A stretch of 45,836 bases of DNA. Origin: Caryophanales bacterium UBA7476 (GTDB lineage Bacteria > Bacillota_I > Bacilli_A > RF39 > UBA660). The stretch spans positions 1 through 45,836 of the forward strand of contig DLOU01000020.1 of NCBI GenBank assembly GCA_002477275.1, in the 5' to 3' direction. The notes under the pieces are model-generated. The model searched no databases and had not been told where the DNA came from. It saw nothing but the letters and a program-made list of their open reading frames with translations. The position numbers and the translations under genes were made by a program. Of the stretch, positions 1 to 7,951 are shown one piece after another (the first letter of the stretch is position 1; each line of letters opens with the position of its first letter).

Positions 1-35
1 TATTTCATTCTTTTTTTATTTTTTTCAAAAAAGGG

Positions 36-64
36 TTGACAAATTATAATGTTATTAATATAAT
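36..64 (+). promoter_or_regulatory. Sigma-A promoter of the NAD salvage operon
   Basis: TTGACA at 36-41 and TATAAT at 59-64 are separated by exactly 17 bases, a consensus housekeeping promoter. Transcription should begin near 71, leaving a leader of about 110 nt before the first gene. The -10 lies inside an inverted pair of operator-like repeats, so binding there would block RNA polymerase. Confidence 0.85.
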
Positions 65-155
65 GTTAATAACAGATGAAAAAATCTGCTATTATTTAAA
101 TTAATGTTATTAACAAAAAGTTAAAAAGAATATTTTTTAGAAAGTGTTATTAACA
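50..155. promoter_or_regulatory. Cluster of four TGTTAWTAACA palindromes, probable NrtR operators
   Basis: An 11-bp palindrome, TGTTAWTAACA, occurs exactly at 64-74, 105-115 and 145-155, and imperfectly (TGTTATTAATA) at 50-60. The first two copies flank and overlap the -10 box; the other two lie in the untranslated leader. Centre spacings of 14, 41 and 40 bp put the last three on about the same face of the helix. The operon ends with an NrtR-type regulator, which makes it the likely ligand; this link is inference. Confidence 0.65.
68..93 (+). other. Hairpin in the operon leader
   Basis: CAGAT at 73-77 pairs with ATCTG at 84-88. Past one mismatch the stem can extend with TTAA/ATTA-type pairs to about 68-93. 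It sits at or just after the predicted transcription start and shares bases with the second operator copy. It may only be a by-product of the operator palindrome. Confidence 0.3.
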
Positions 156-183
156 AATTGATAATAAGAAAGAAGGAGATATT

Positions 184-786
184 ATGAAAAAAGAAAAATT
201 AGAAAAAATAAGAGAGTTATTAATAGTAGTAGATATGGTTAATGGTTTCGTTAGAGAAGGAGCTATGGCTGATCCTTATATAGCTCATATAATACCAACT
301 ATTGAGAAAATGGTTAATGAATTTTTAAGTGAAGATGGAAAGGCAGTAGCTTTTATTAAAGATAATCATGAAGAAGATGCTAGAGAGTTTTTGAGATATC
401 CAAAACATTGCGTTGTTGGTACAAAAGAAGCTGATTTAGTTGATGAACTTATACCTTATGAAAAGTTTGGTTATGTTTATCCTAAAAATTCTACTAGTGC
501 TATGTTTGCTCCAGGATTTATTCCAGATATTGATAAAATGAAAAATCTTGAAAGAGTATATGGTGTTGGTTGTTGTACAGATATTTGTGATACCAATTTA
601 TTTATTCCACTTCAAAATTATTTTGATCAAATGGATAGGGATATAAAAATAATTGTTCCACAGGATGGAGTAGAAACATATGATGCTCCATATCATAATA
701 GGGAAGAATGGAATAAAAAAGCATTTGATTTTATGAATCAGGCTGGAATTAAACTTGTTAAAGAATATAAGAGAGAAGGTAAGTAA
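184..786 (+). CDS. pncA: Nicotinamidase (isochorismatase-fold)
   Basis: A 200-residue isochorismatase-like hydrolase expected to deamidate nicotinamide to nicotinate, the entry of the salvage route. The catalytic triad is visible: Asp in VVDMVNGF near residue 17, Lys in PKNSTSAM near 101, and the nucleophilic Cys in GVGCCTDICD near 130. The start has a good AGAAGGAG site. It is the first gene after the operator-laden leader, and pncB follows at once with one base between the stop and its ATG. The family also holds other amidases, but the context strongly favours nicotinamidase. Confidence 0.88.
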   Translation: MKKEKLEKIRELLIVVDMVNGFVREGAMADPYIAHIIPTIEKMVNEFLSEDGKAVAFIKDNHEEDAREFLRYPKHCVVGTKEADLVDELIPYEKFGYVYPKNSTSAMFAPGFIPDIDKMKNLERVYGVGCCTDICDTNLFIPLQNYFDQMDRDIKIIVPQDGVETYDAPYHNREEWNKKAFDFMNQAGIKLVKEYKREGK

Positions 787-787
787 T

Positions 788-2266
788 ATGAAAATTTATA
801 ATGGATATAAAAGATTAAATGAAAATTATACTTTAATGACTGATGATTATGAATTTAAAATGGGTAATGCTTATTTAAAAGTAGGTAAAGATAATCAAGA
901 TGCTGTATTTGATGTTTTCTTTAGAAAAGTACCAAATGGTGGTGGATATGCTGTTATGGCTGGAGTAGATAAGATTATTGAGTTTATAGAAAATCTTAAA
1001 TTTGGGGAAAGAGAAATTGATTATTTTAAGAGAGCTGGATATAGTGATGAATTTATAAATTATTTAAAAGATTTTAAATTTACTGGTGATATATATGCAA
1101 TTCCAGATGGTACTCCTGTTTTTCCTAATGAACCACTTATTACTGTTAAAGCTCCACTTTTTGAAGCTCAGGTTAATGAAACCGCTTTACTTTGTTTAAT
1201 TAATGGAGCTATGGAACATGCTACTGGTGCTAGAAGAATTATTGAAGCTGTACCTGAAGGTGTTGGAGTTATGGAATTTGGAGCACGACGTGCTGATGGT
1301 GTAGATGCTGCAATAGATGCATCTATATATGGAATAATGGCAGGTTGTGCTGGAACAAGTAATGTTCATGCAGCTAATATGTTAAATAGAAAAGCTCTTG
1401 GAACAATGGCTCATAGTTTTATTGAATCTTTTGATACTGAACTAGAAGCATTTATAGAGTTTGCTAAAGTTTATCCAGATAATGCAACTCTTCTAGTTGA
1501 TACATATGACACTTTAAAGAGTGGTATACCTAATGCTATTAAGACTTTTAAATATATGGAAGAAAATGGTATTCCAACTGATCATATTGGTATTAGAATT
1601 GATTCTGGTGATTTAGCTTACTTATCTAAACAAGCAAGAAAAATGCTTGATGAAGCAGGTTTTCCACAAGCTAAGATTTGTTTAAGTAATGGCCTTACTG
1701 CTGAAACAATTGAATCTTTAGTTCAACAGGGAGCTAAGTTTGATAGTTTAGGTGTTGGAGATAATATTTCTAAACCAGAAGGTAGAATGGGTTGTGTTTA
1801 TAAAGAAGTTGCACTAGAAGAAGATGGTAAATTTGTTCCTAAAATAAAAGTAAGTAATGACACAATAAAAATTGTTAATCCTGGATTTAAAAAATTATAT
1901 AGAGCTTATGACAAAGATACTGGATTTGCTATTTGTGATGTTATGACAGAAGTAGGTAAACCTGTTAAGAAAGATAATTTATTAATTATTAATCCAGCTG
2001 ATAATATGAAAAATAAAGTAATTAACAACTTTAACTTAGTAGAACTTCAAAGACCAATATTTAAAAATGGAAAATTAGTTTATGATGATCCTACTATTGA
2101 AGAAAAAGGAAAGTATTGTAAAGATCAAATGGCTACAATTTATGAAGAAGTTAAAAGAACTAAAATGCCTCATGAATATTATGTAGATGGAACAGAAGAA
2201 TATGTGGGAATGAAAAATGATTTAATTAATAAAACAAGAAAATTAGTTTTAGAAGGAAATAAATAA
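788..2266 (+). CDS. pncB: Nicotinate phosphoribosyltransferase
   Basis: This 492-residue enzyme converts nicotinate and PRPP to nicotinate mononucleotide. Family signatures include FGARRADGVDAA near residue 165, an AGTSNV segment, the HSFIESF motif with its phosphorylatable His, and the phosphate-binding stretch HIGIRIDSGDLAYLS near 267. The length fits Gram-positive NAPRTases. The frame is open 11 codons further upstream, but those lie inside pncA; the ATG at 788 follows GAGAAGG and gives the natural N-terminus MKIYNGYK. It works directly downstream of the nicotinamidase product. Confidence 0.95.
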   Translation: MKIYNGYKRLNENYTLMTDDYEFKMGNAYLKVGKDNQDAVFDVFFRKVPNGGGYAVMAGVDKIIEFIENLKFGEREIDYFKRAGYSDEFINYLKDFKFTGDIYAIPDGTPVFPNEPLITVKAPLFEAQVNETALLCLINGAMEHATGARRIIEAVPEGVGVMEFGARRADGVDAAIDASIYGIMAGCAGTSNVHAANMLNRKALGTMAHSFIESFDTELEAFIEFAKVYPDNATLLVDTYDTLKSGIPNAIKTFKYMEENGIPTDHIGIRIDSGDLAYLSKQARKMLDEAGFPQAKICLSNGLTAETIESLVQQGAKFDSLGVGDNISKPEGRMGCVYKEVALEEDGKFVPKIKVSNDTIKIVNPGFKKLYRAYDKDTGFAICDVMTEVGKPVKKDNLLIINPADNMKNKVINNFNLVELQRPIFKNGKLVYDDPTIEEKGKYCKDQMATIYEEVKRTKMPHEYYVDGTEEYVGMKNDLINKTRKLVLEGNK

Positions 2267-2267
2267 T

Positions 2268-2864
2268 ATGAGAAAAGAAAAATTAGAAGAGTTAAAAGGA
2301 TACTTAGAAGAGCTTAAGACTATTAGAAAAAAACAGGTTGAAGTGGATTCATCAAAAAAATTTCTTCAAAGTGCAGTATATGATTTTACTTTATCTAATG
2401 GAAGAACTATTAGAAGAGAACAACTTATAAAAGGTACGAATAATGGAAGTGCAGTTATTGTTATGCCGGTACTTAAAAACGGAGAAATTCTTACAATCAT
2501 CGAACCTCGTGTATTTACTGAACTTGGTGTAGGAGTTGGATTTCCTGCAGGATATGTTGAAAAAGGTGAAGAAAGTAGTGCTGCTGCTCTTCGTGAATTA
2601 AGAGAAGAAACTGGGTATGTTCCAGAAGAAATAATAGAACTTGCCTCCTTTTATCAAGATGAAGGATGTAGTAGTGCATTTAATAGAATATATCTTGGAC
2701 TTAATTGTAGAAAAATGTATGATCAAGATTTAGATGAGAGTGAAATAGTAAGTTATATGACTTTTACATATGATGAGCTTTTAGAACTTGTAAATCTAGG
2801 TTATATAAAAGGTTGTAATAGTTTATTAGCTTTAGAAAAAGCAAAAACATATATAAAGAAATAG
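2268..2864 (+). CDS. Nudix hydrolase, ADP-ribose pyrophosphatase type
   Basis: A 198-residue Nudix protein with an intact box from GYVEKGE to RELREETGY (about residues 114-136), matching GX5EX7REUXEEXGU. ADP-ribose pyrophosphatases of the NudF/YqkG kind have this size and an N-terminal beta region before the Nudix fold, as seen here. Inside a NAD operon it probably splits ADP-ribose into AMP and ribose 5-phosphate, recycling the waste of NAD-consuming reactions. The exact substrate is inferred from context. It starts one base after pncB. Confidence 0.85.
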   Translation: MRKEKLEELKGYLEELKTIRKKQVEVDSSKKFLQSAVYDFTLSNGRTIRREQLIKGTNNGSAVIVMPVLKNGEILTIIEPRVFTELGVGVGFPAGYVEKGEESSAAALRELREETGYVPEEIIELASFYQDEGCSSAFNRIYLGLNCRKMYDQDLDESEIVSYMTFTYDELLELVNLGYIKGCNSLLALEKAKTYIKK

Positions 2865-2873
2865 GTGATTTAT

Positions 2874-3452
2874 ATGAAATTAGAAAGATGGATAGAGGGG
2901 TTAGAAACACTTAGTCCAACAAATCAATTGAAAGTTGCAAAAGCTATTAAAGAAGAATTATCTTTTAATAGAAAAGCATTAGATGATGAGAAAGATGAGG
3001 AATTGTCTGAAATACTAGAAGAATTTTTTAATACTTTTCAAAAAATGGTAGAAGAGGATAATGAATTTAAAGAGTATAAAAGCATTCCACAAAGAATAGT
3101 TTTACTTTCAAAAAAGTCACAATATGAATTAGTTAAAGAACTTTTACAAACACTAAAAAGCTGTGAAGAAGAAGATATTCAAATGAAAAAAGAAGAAACA
3201 TGTAAAGAAAAAGGGCATAAATATACTGATTGGAAAAAGAGTACTTGGACAACACAAGAACTTGTTTGGGATGCTGGACCAGCTGGATATATTGATGTAA
3301 ATCATTGTGAGTGGACTCGAACTTGTAAGAGGTGTGGTCTCTTTGAAAAAAGCGTCAGAGAACCAGATGAAGTATATGAAGAAAGAAAAAGAAAAGAAAA
3401 AGAAGAAGAGATTAAGAGGCTTGAAAAAAGATTAAAAGAATTAAAAAAATAA
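2874..3452 (+). CDS. Unknown protein with zinc-ribbon-like C-terminal half
   Basis: I do not recognise this 192-residue protein. Its N-terminal half is helical and charged. The second half carries CKEKGHKYTDW, then HCEWTRTCKRCGLFEK, a spacing of Cys and His that resembles a treble-clef or zinc-ribbon fold with several Trp residues, and ends in a highly charged Lys/Glu helix. The frame is open from a GTG at 2865, but the ATG at 2874 after AGGTGA is the better start and matches the ribosome site used by neighbouring genes. It lies between the ADP-ribose hydrolase and nadE, so a role in NAD metabolism or its sensing is possible but unproven. Confidence 0.7.
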   Translation: MKLERWIEGLETLSPTNQLKVAKAIKEELSFNRKALDDEKDEELSEILEEFFNTFQKMVEEDNEFKEYKSIPQRIVLLSKKSQYELVKELLQTLKSCEEEDIQMKKEETCKEKGHKYTDWKKSTWTTQELVWDAGPAGYIDVNHCEWTRTCKRCGLFEKSVREPDEVYEERKRKEKEEEIKRLEKRLKELKK

Positions 3453-3464
3453 GGAGATGTTAAT

Positions 3465-4220
3465 ATGAGTTTTGATGCTGAAAAAGAAACTAAAAATGTA
3501 ATTAATTTTATTAGAGATTATTACGAGAAAAATAATCTTGGAGGAGCAATTATAGGTATTTCTGGAGGAAAGGATTCAGGAGTAGTTGCTGGACTTTTTA
3601 CAGAGGCTTTAGGTAAAGAAAACGTTATTGGTGTTACAATGCCATGCCATTCTAAAGAAGAAGATAGAGAAGATGCTAAATTGATAAGTGATTTTTATGG
3701 ATTTAAACTTGTCAATATGGACATTACAAATACATTTGACGCATTTAAAAAAGAAGTGTTTAAGTTGGGTAACTTTACAGATTCAGAATTAAAAAATAGT
3801 GATATTAATTTGAAACCAAGAATTAGAATGGCTACATTATATTATTTAACGGCTCTTTACACAGCTGTAAATAAGAAACCATATTTAGTTGCTGGAACGT
3901 CAAATAAATGTGAACTTTACGTTGGATACTTTACAAAAGGTGGAGATTCAGTACATGATATTTCACCGATAGCTGATTTTACAGTTGATGAAGTAATTAT
4001 GATTGGCGAAGTACTTAAAGTTCCTGAAAAAGTATTATACAAGGCTCCTAGTGATGGATTATCAGGTCAAACTGATGAGGATAAGTTAGGTGTTACTTAT
4101 AAAGATATAGCTGATTATATCGATAATGAAGAAAATGTAGAAGTAGAAACTCGTGAAAAAATTAAAAAACTACATAATTCTAATTTACACAAATTTAATA
4201 TTCCAACATATCGTAGGTAG
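3465..4220 (+). CDS. nadE: NH3-dependent NAD synthetase
   Basis: A 251-residue N-type ATP pyrophosphatase that amidates nicotinate adenine dinucleotide to NAD. The PP-loop SGGKDSG is at about residues 34-40, and the C-terminal region contains the typical PSDGLSGQTDEDKLGVTY motif. There is no glutaminase domain, so ammonia is the direct nitrogen donor. An AAGGAG site precedes the ATG. Its product feeds NAD kinase encoded downstream. Confidence 0.95.
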   Translation: MSFDAEKETKNVINFIRDYYEKNNLGGAIIGISGGKDSGVVAGLFTEALGKENVIGVTMPCHSKEEDREDAKLISDFYGFKLVNMDITNTFDAFKKEVFKLGNFTDSELKNSDINLKPRIRMATLYYLTALYTAVNKKPYLVAGTSNKCELYVGYFTKGGDSVHDISPIADFTVDEVIMIGEVLKVPEKVLYKAPSDGLSGQTDEDKLGVTYKDIADYIDNEENVEVETREKIKKLHNSNLHKFNIPTYRR

Positions 4221-4229
4221 GTGAATTAT

Positions 4230-4796
4230 ATGAGAATAGGTATATTTGGAGGGTGCTTTAATCCTCCTCATAAAAAGCATAAAGAAATGGCTTTATATTT
4301 AATTAAAAATAATATTCTTGATAAGGTTATTTATGTTCCAACAGGAGATTATTATGCAAAAAAAGATTTAATTAGTTTTAAAGACAGATATAACATGCTT
4401 AAAATTATGCTTAATAATAAAAAAAATATAGAAGTATCTGATTTAGCTCAAGATTGCACTTTCCAATATACTTATGATGTATTAAATTACTTTGATGAGA
4501 AGTATAAAAATTCACAAATTTACTTTATTTGCGGTATTGATAATCTTTTAGAATTTAATACTTGGAAAAATTATAAAGAAATTTTGAGAAAATTTAAATT
4601 AATAGTTATTGGGCGAGATGATATTAGTTTAAATAATATAGATAAAAAAATAGTTAATGATGTTATGTTTTTTGATATATTTAGGAACCCTATTTCTTCT
4701 ACTGAAGTAAGAAGAGAGTTAAAAGAGTTTAAAACTACTAATAAAGTTGATAAAAAGGTTTTAAAATATATTAAAAATAACAATTTATATATATAG
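4230..4796 (+). CDS. nadD: Nicotinate-nucleotide adenylyltransferase
   Basis: A 188-residue nucleotidyltransferase with the N-terminal GIFGGCFNPPHKKH signature (GGxFNPxHxxH) and the C-terminal PISSTEVRR motif. It converts NaMN and ATP to NaAD, the substrate of NadE encoded just before it. The ATG at 4230 follows AGGTGA; an in-frame GTG at 4221 directly after the nadE stop is less likely. The operon also encodes a separate NMN-type adenylyltransferase, so this one most likely serves the deamidated branch. Confidence 0.92.
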   Translation: MRIGIFGGCFNPPHKKHKEMALYLIKNNILDKVIYVPTGDYYAKKDLISFKDRYNMLKIMLNNKKNIEVSDLAQDCTFQYTYDVLNYFDEKYKNSQIYFICGIDNLLEFNTWKNYKEILRKFKLIVIGRDDISLNNIDKKIVNDVMFFDIFRNPISSTEVRRELKEFKTTNKVDKKVLKYIKNNNLYI

Positions 4797-4809
4797 AAAG
4801 GAGTTTAAT

Positions 4810-5502
4810 ATGATTAAGAATATAGTTAAAAATGAATTTGAAGGATGGAAGAAGCGAGAAGTTTTGTGGTTATTAACTGCTTGTATTGTTATTACTGGAC
4901 TTAGTATTTATTGGAAAGACTCTGTAATGGGAATTATAAGTGCAACAACTGGAGTAGCTTGTGTTGTATGTACCGGAAAAGGTAAACTATCTGCTTACTT
5001 ATTTGGACTTGTTAATGCAATTTTATATGCCATAATTGCATTTAAAGCTAAGCTTTATGGTGAGACAATGCTTAATGCTATATATTATGTACCAATGCAA
5101 TTTGTGGGTTTTTACATCTGGTATAAGAATATGAATAGTGCAACTCATGAAGTTAATAAAATACATATGAAAAATAGAAATAGAATAATTTGGCTTTTAG
5201 TATTAATTCTAGGAACTTTTATATATGGTTTAATACTTAAAAAGTTAGGTGATGCAATGCCATTTATAGATAGTTTTACAACAGTATCTTCAGTAATAGC
5301 TATGATAATATCTGTAAAGATGTATTCTGAACAATGGTGGATATGGATTGCAGTTGATGTATTTAGTGTATATATGTGGCTTAATAATTTCTTAGGTGGA
5401 AGTGAAAATATGGCAACACTTCTTATGTGGATAATTTATTTAGGAAATGCAATTATCATGTGTGCACACTGGGAAAAAGAAATAATTAATAAAAAGAAAT
5501 AA
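4810..5502 (+). CDS. pnuC: Nicotinamide riboside transporter PnuC
   Basis: A 230-residue integral membrane protein with about seven hydrophobic segments and the aromatic EQWWIWIAVDVFSVYMW stretch near residues 175-191 typical of PnuC. PnuC proteins facilitate vitamin uptake, and coupled phosphorylation traps the vitamin. The next gene encodes a ribosylnicotinamide kinase, which supports nicotinamide riboside as the substrate here rather than thiamine or riboflavin. Confidence 0.93.
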   Translation: MIKNIVKNEFEGWKKREVLWLLTACIVITGLSIYWKDSVMGIISATTGVACVVCTGKGKLSAYLFGLVNAILYAIIAFKAKLYGETMLNAIYYVPMQFVGFYIWYKNMNSATHEVNKIHMKNRNRIIWLLVLILGTFIYGLILKKLGDAMPFIDSFTTVSSVIAMIISVKMYSEQWWIWIAVDVFSVYMWLNNFLGGSENMATLLMWIIYLGNAIIMCAHWEKEIINKKK

Positions 5503-5511
5503 GGTGATTAT

Positions 5512-6519
5512 ATGAAGTACAAGATAGGGATGTATGGTGGTAATTTTAATCCACTTCACTTAGGGCATGTTAATAATATTATTAAAGCAAGTAATGTATG
5601 TCAAAAATTATATGTTGTACTTAGTGTAACTAAAAATAAAAATGAGATAGATCATAGAGAGCGTTTTAAATGGCTTAAAAATATTACAAGTGATATGGAT
5701 AATGTATGTGTATTTGAAATATTTGATGATTCTACTTCTAAAGATAAAACACCTTGGGAACAAGAAAGAGATGATATAGTTAATTTTATTAAAGATAAGA
5801 TAGATGTAGTGTTCTGTGGAGATGACTATAAAGAAAAAAATATTTTTGAAAGACTTTATCCAAATAGTGAAATAGTTTATTTTGATAGAAAAGAGATTAA
5901 TATATCTTCAACCATGATTAGGGGCAATCCTTATAAATATTTTGACTATTTACCTAATGTAGTCCGCTTGTATTATACAAAGAAAGTATGCGTAGTAGGA
6001 ACTGAAAGTTGTGGTAAAACAACTCTTGTTAGAAATTTAGCAAAGTACTTTAATACAACTCATGTAGAAGAAGCCGGTAGATATATATGTGATAAAGCTG
6101 GTGGAATAGATAACATGCAAAAGTATCATTATTTTGAAATACTATTTAAACATAAACAATTAGAAAATGACGCTATGAAGAGTGCTAATAAAGTATTATT
6201 AATAGATACTGATTCACTTATTACTCTGTACTATTATAATTTAGGATTTAATGATAAAGATTCATTAAATAAATCTTTTAATGATGTAGCAACTGGTATT
6301 TCAAATCTTAATAATTATGATTTGTATCTATTTTTAGAGCCAGATGTAGAATGGGTTCAGGATGGTACTCGTACTTATGGAGAACAAAGTATAAGGGAAG
6401 AAAATAATAATACTTTAAAACAATTACTTGATAAAAATAATATTAAATACGTATCTATTAGTGGTGATTATGATGAAAGATATAAAAAATCTAAAGAAGC
6501 AATAATGAGGTTATTTTAG
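5512..6519 (+). CDS. nadR: Bifunctional NMN adenylyltransferase / ribosylnicotinamide kinase (NadR type)
   Basis: 335 residues in two domains. The first begins with YGGNFNPLHLGH and ends with ISSTMIRG (about residues 1-145), the NMN adenylyltransferase fold. The second has the P-loop GTESCGKTTL at about 163-172, the ribosylnicotinamide kinase. The N-terminal helix-turn-helix of enterobacterial NadR is absent, so this is an enzyme and not a repressor; regulation is left to the NrtR at the operon end. Directly downstream of pnuC, it phosphorylates imported nicotinamide riboside and converts NMN to NAD. Confidence 0.92.
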   Translation: MKYKIGMYGGNFNPLHLGHVNNIIKASNVCQKLYVVLSVTKNKNEIDHRERFKWLKNITSDMDNVCVFEIFDDSTSKDKTPWEQERDDIVNFIKDKIDVVFCGDDYKEKNIFERLYPNSEIVYFDRKEINISSTMIRGNPYKYFDYLPNVVRLYYTKKVCVVGTESCGKTTLVRNLAKYFNTTHVEEAGRYICDKAGGIDNMQKYHYFEILFKHKQLENDAMKSANKVLLIDTDSLITLYYYNLGFNDKDSLNKSFNDVATGISNLNNYDLYLFLEPDVEWVQDGTRTYGEQSIREENNNTLKQLLDKNNIKYVSISGDYDERYKKSKEAIMRLF

Positions 6520-6529
6520 AGGTGATATT

Positions 6530-6883
6530 ATGTTTAGAGAAGATGACATAATTGAATTTATTTCAAGAATTATTGATAATGCAGATAGGGATAATATTAG
6601 TGAAGCTAGACAATCTATAGTAAAATTTTGTGAATATTTAAAGCAAACTAGAATGCTTAGCGATGATGATATAGAGAAAATATTAAAGGTATCTTCTTAT
6701 CTTGATGAAATTATTAAACTTAATGAACTAGGTCCTGTTGATATTAGGAGTTTAATTAAAAACGCTGATAAACAAAAAGTAAAAAGAAGAGTAATTGAAG
6801 ATGATTATAAACATTATGGTCACTATTCTACATATACGAGTCATACTAGTTCATCTTGTGGTGGAACTAGCAGAAGTTGTTAA
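6530..6883 (+). CDS. Unknown 117-aa protein with His/Ser/Tyr/Cys-rich tail, partner of the radical SAM gene
   Basis: I do not recognise the family. Residues 1-90 look like a compact acidic helical domain; the last 23 or so residues switch to a flexible, low-complexity tail rich in His, Tyr, Ser, Thr and Gly that ends SSSCGGTSRSC, with two Cys in the last nine residues. A strong AGAGGTGAT site precedes the ATG. Its TAA is followed after one base by the ATG of a radical SAM gene that has no good ribosome site of its own, implying translational coupling. The leader-like domain plus Cys tail is the layout of a modified-peptide substrate, but metal binding is an alternative. Confidence 0.7.
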   Translation: MFREDDIIEFISRIIDNADRDNISEARQSIVKFCEYLKQTRMLSDDDIEKILKVSSYLDEIIKLNELGPVDIRSLIKNADKQKVKRRVIEDDYKHYGHYSTYTSHTSSSCGGTSRSC

Positions 6884-6884
6884 T

Positions 6885-7790
6885 ATGAAAATAATTAATA
6901 TATTTGGTAATGATGTTATAGTAAGAGATCATCTTTGTTCTTCAAATCCAAATGATATAGTTAGTTCAAAACCATCTCTTAGACTTTATATAAAATTAAC
7001 TGATTCTTGTAAAGCAAATTGTAGTTTTTGTGCTAATAGAGAATCTAGGGATTTTGGAGAGCTTGATTTAAAAAAACTGGAATATGTTATTAGTTATTTA
7101 AAGGATAATAATATACTTCATGGAATTAGTATTACAGGTGGAGAACCTATGACTAATCCATCTAAGTTATATGATTTACTTTCTTTAATATGGAAAGTTT
7201 GTCCTGGAATTGAAGTGGCTATTTCTACTAGTGGTTATAATTTAAAAATGTTTTTACAGTTTGATAATGTTAATAATCTTGAGAGTATACATATTTCTAG
7301 ACATCATTATGATGATAGTGTTAATAGAGAAATATTTAAAACTAATGATATTGCAAGTACTTCTGAAATTTTATATTTACAAGATTTTTTAGAAGATAAA
7401 AAAATTATTAATATTAATACTATGGTAATGAAAGGATATATAGATAGTTTAGAAGAAATTAAAAAAATGCTTAATTATGTTGGAGATTTAGGGGTTTATA
7501 AGAATGGTTTTGTGTCTTTAATGAAATGTAATCAATATTCTATAGATCATTTTATTAACTTTAATGATATATTTAATCATTTAGATAGTAATTTCTTTAA
7601 TGGTCATCATTTTTATAATAAATACTTTTGTGAATGTGTTGATGGGGTTTATTTGACAAATAATAAAAAATTAGTAGAATATTATGCAAGAATGGTTAAA
7701 GAATGTAAACCTTGTGAAACTTCTTCTTTAGTTTATACAAGTGATAATAAAGTTACTGAAGGCTTTAGTGATAAAGTTTTATTTAAATAG
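6885..7790 (+). CDS. Radical SAM enzyme of unknown specificity
   Basis: A 301-residue radical SAM protein with the cluster motif C42-x3-C46-x2-C49 (CKANCSFC) and the SAM-contacting TGGEP near residue 86. Extra cysteines near the C-terminus (FCEC and CKPC) could hold an auxiliary cluster, as in peptide-modifying enzymes. The frame is open 30 codons upstream, but that part overlaps the preceding gene; the ATG at 6885 gives a sensible start. No Shine-Dalgarno site is seen, so translation probably depends on the upstream gene. Being placed inside a NAD operon is unexpected; the substrate may be the neighbouring Cys-tailed protein. Confidence 0.85.
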   Translation: MKIINIFGNDVIVRDHLCSSNPNDIVSSKPSLRLYIKLTDSCKANCSFCANRESRDFGELDLKKLEYVISYLKDNNILHGISITGGEPMTNPSKLYDLLSLIWKVCPGIEVAISTSGYNLKMFLQFDNVNNLESIHISRHHYDDSVNREIFKTNDIASTSEILYLQDFLEDKKIININTMVMKGYIDSLEEIKKMLNYVGDLGVYKNGFVSLMKCNQYSIDHFINFNDIFNHLDSNFFNGHHFYNKYFCECVDGVYLTNNKKLVEYYARMVKECKPCETSSLVYTSDNKVTEGFSDKVLFK

Positions 7791-7795
7791 TGAGC

Positions 7796-7951
7796 TATTA
7801 TTATACTATTGCCCCTATTGTAGGAGCTTTATTTTAGGCTTGTTATGGAGTTTCAGATGAATTAAAAGAAAAAGTAAAATCATATATGAGAGATTATATG
7901 ATAGAATTATTTAAAGAGAGATATTTTAACAGTAAGGAGAAAACAAAATGA
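7796..7951 (+). pseudogene. Remnant of the 3' end of an ADP-ribosylglycohydrolase gene
   Basis: The gap between the radical SAM gene and pncC translates in one frame as YYYTIAPIVGALF, a TAG at 7835-7837, then ACYGVSDELKEKVKSY and a charged helix ending at a TGA (7949-7951). This closely recalls the C-terminal end of ADP-ribosylglycohydrolases (pattern TIAAITGSIAEAYYGIPEEIKEK), with the stop replacing a Glu. The metal-binding DSD part and everything upstream is gone. The old stop overlaps the pncC ATG as ATGA, a typical operon junction. The family would fit ADP-ribose recycling. Assigned from memory of the family pattern. Confidence 0.6.

Noticed and set aside
6795..6884. N-terminal extension of the radical SAM gene to 6795
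   Set aside because: The extension lies inside the preceding gene in another frame, encodes hydrophobic nonsense and lacks a ribosome site; ATG 6885 gives a normal family start.
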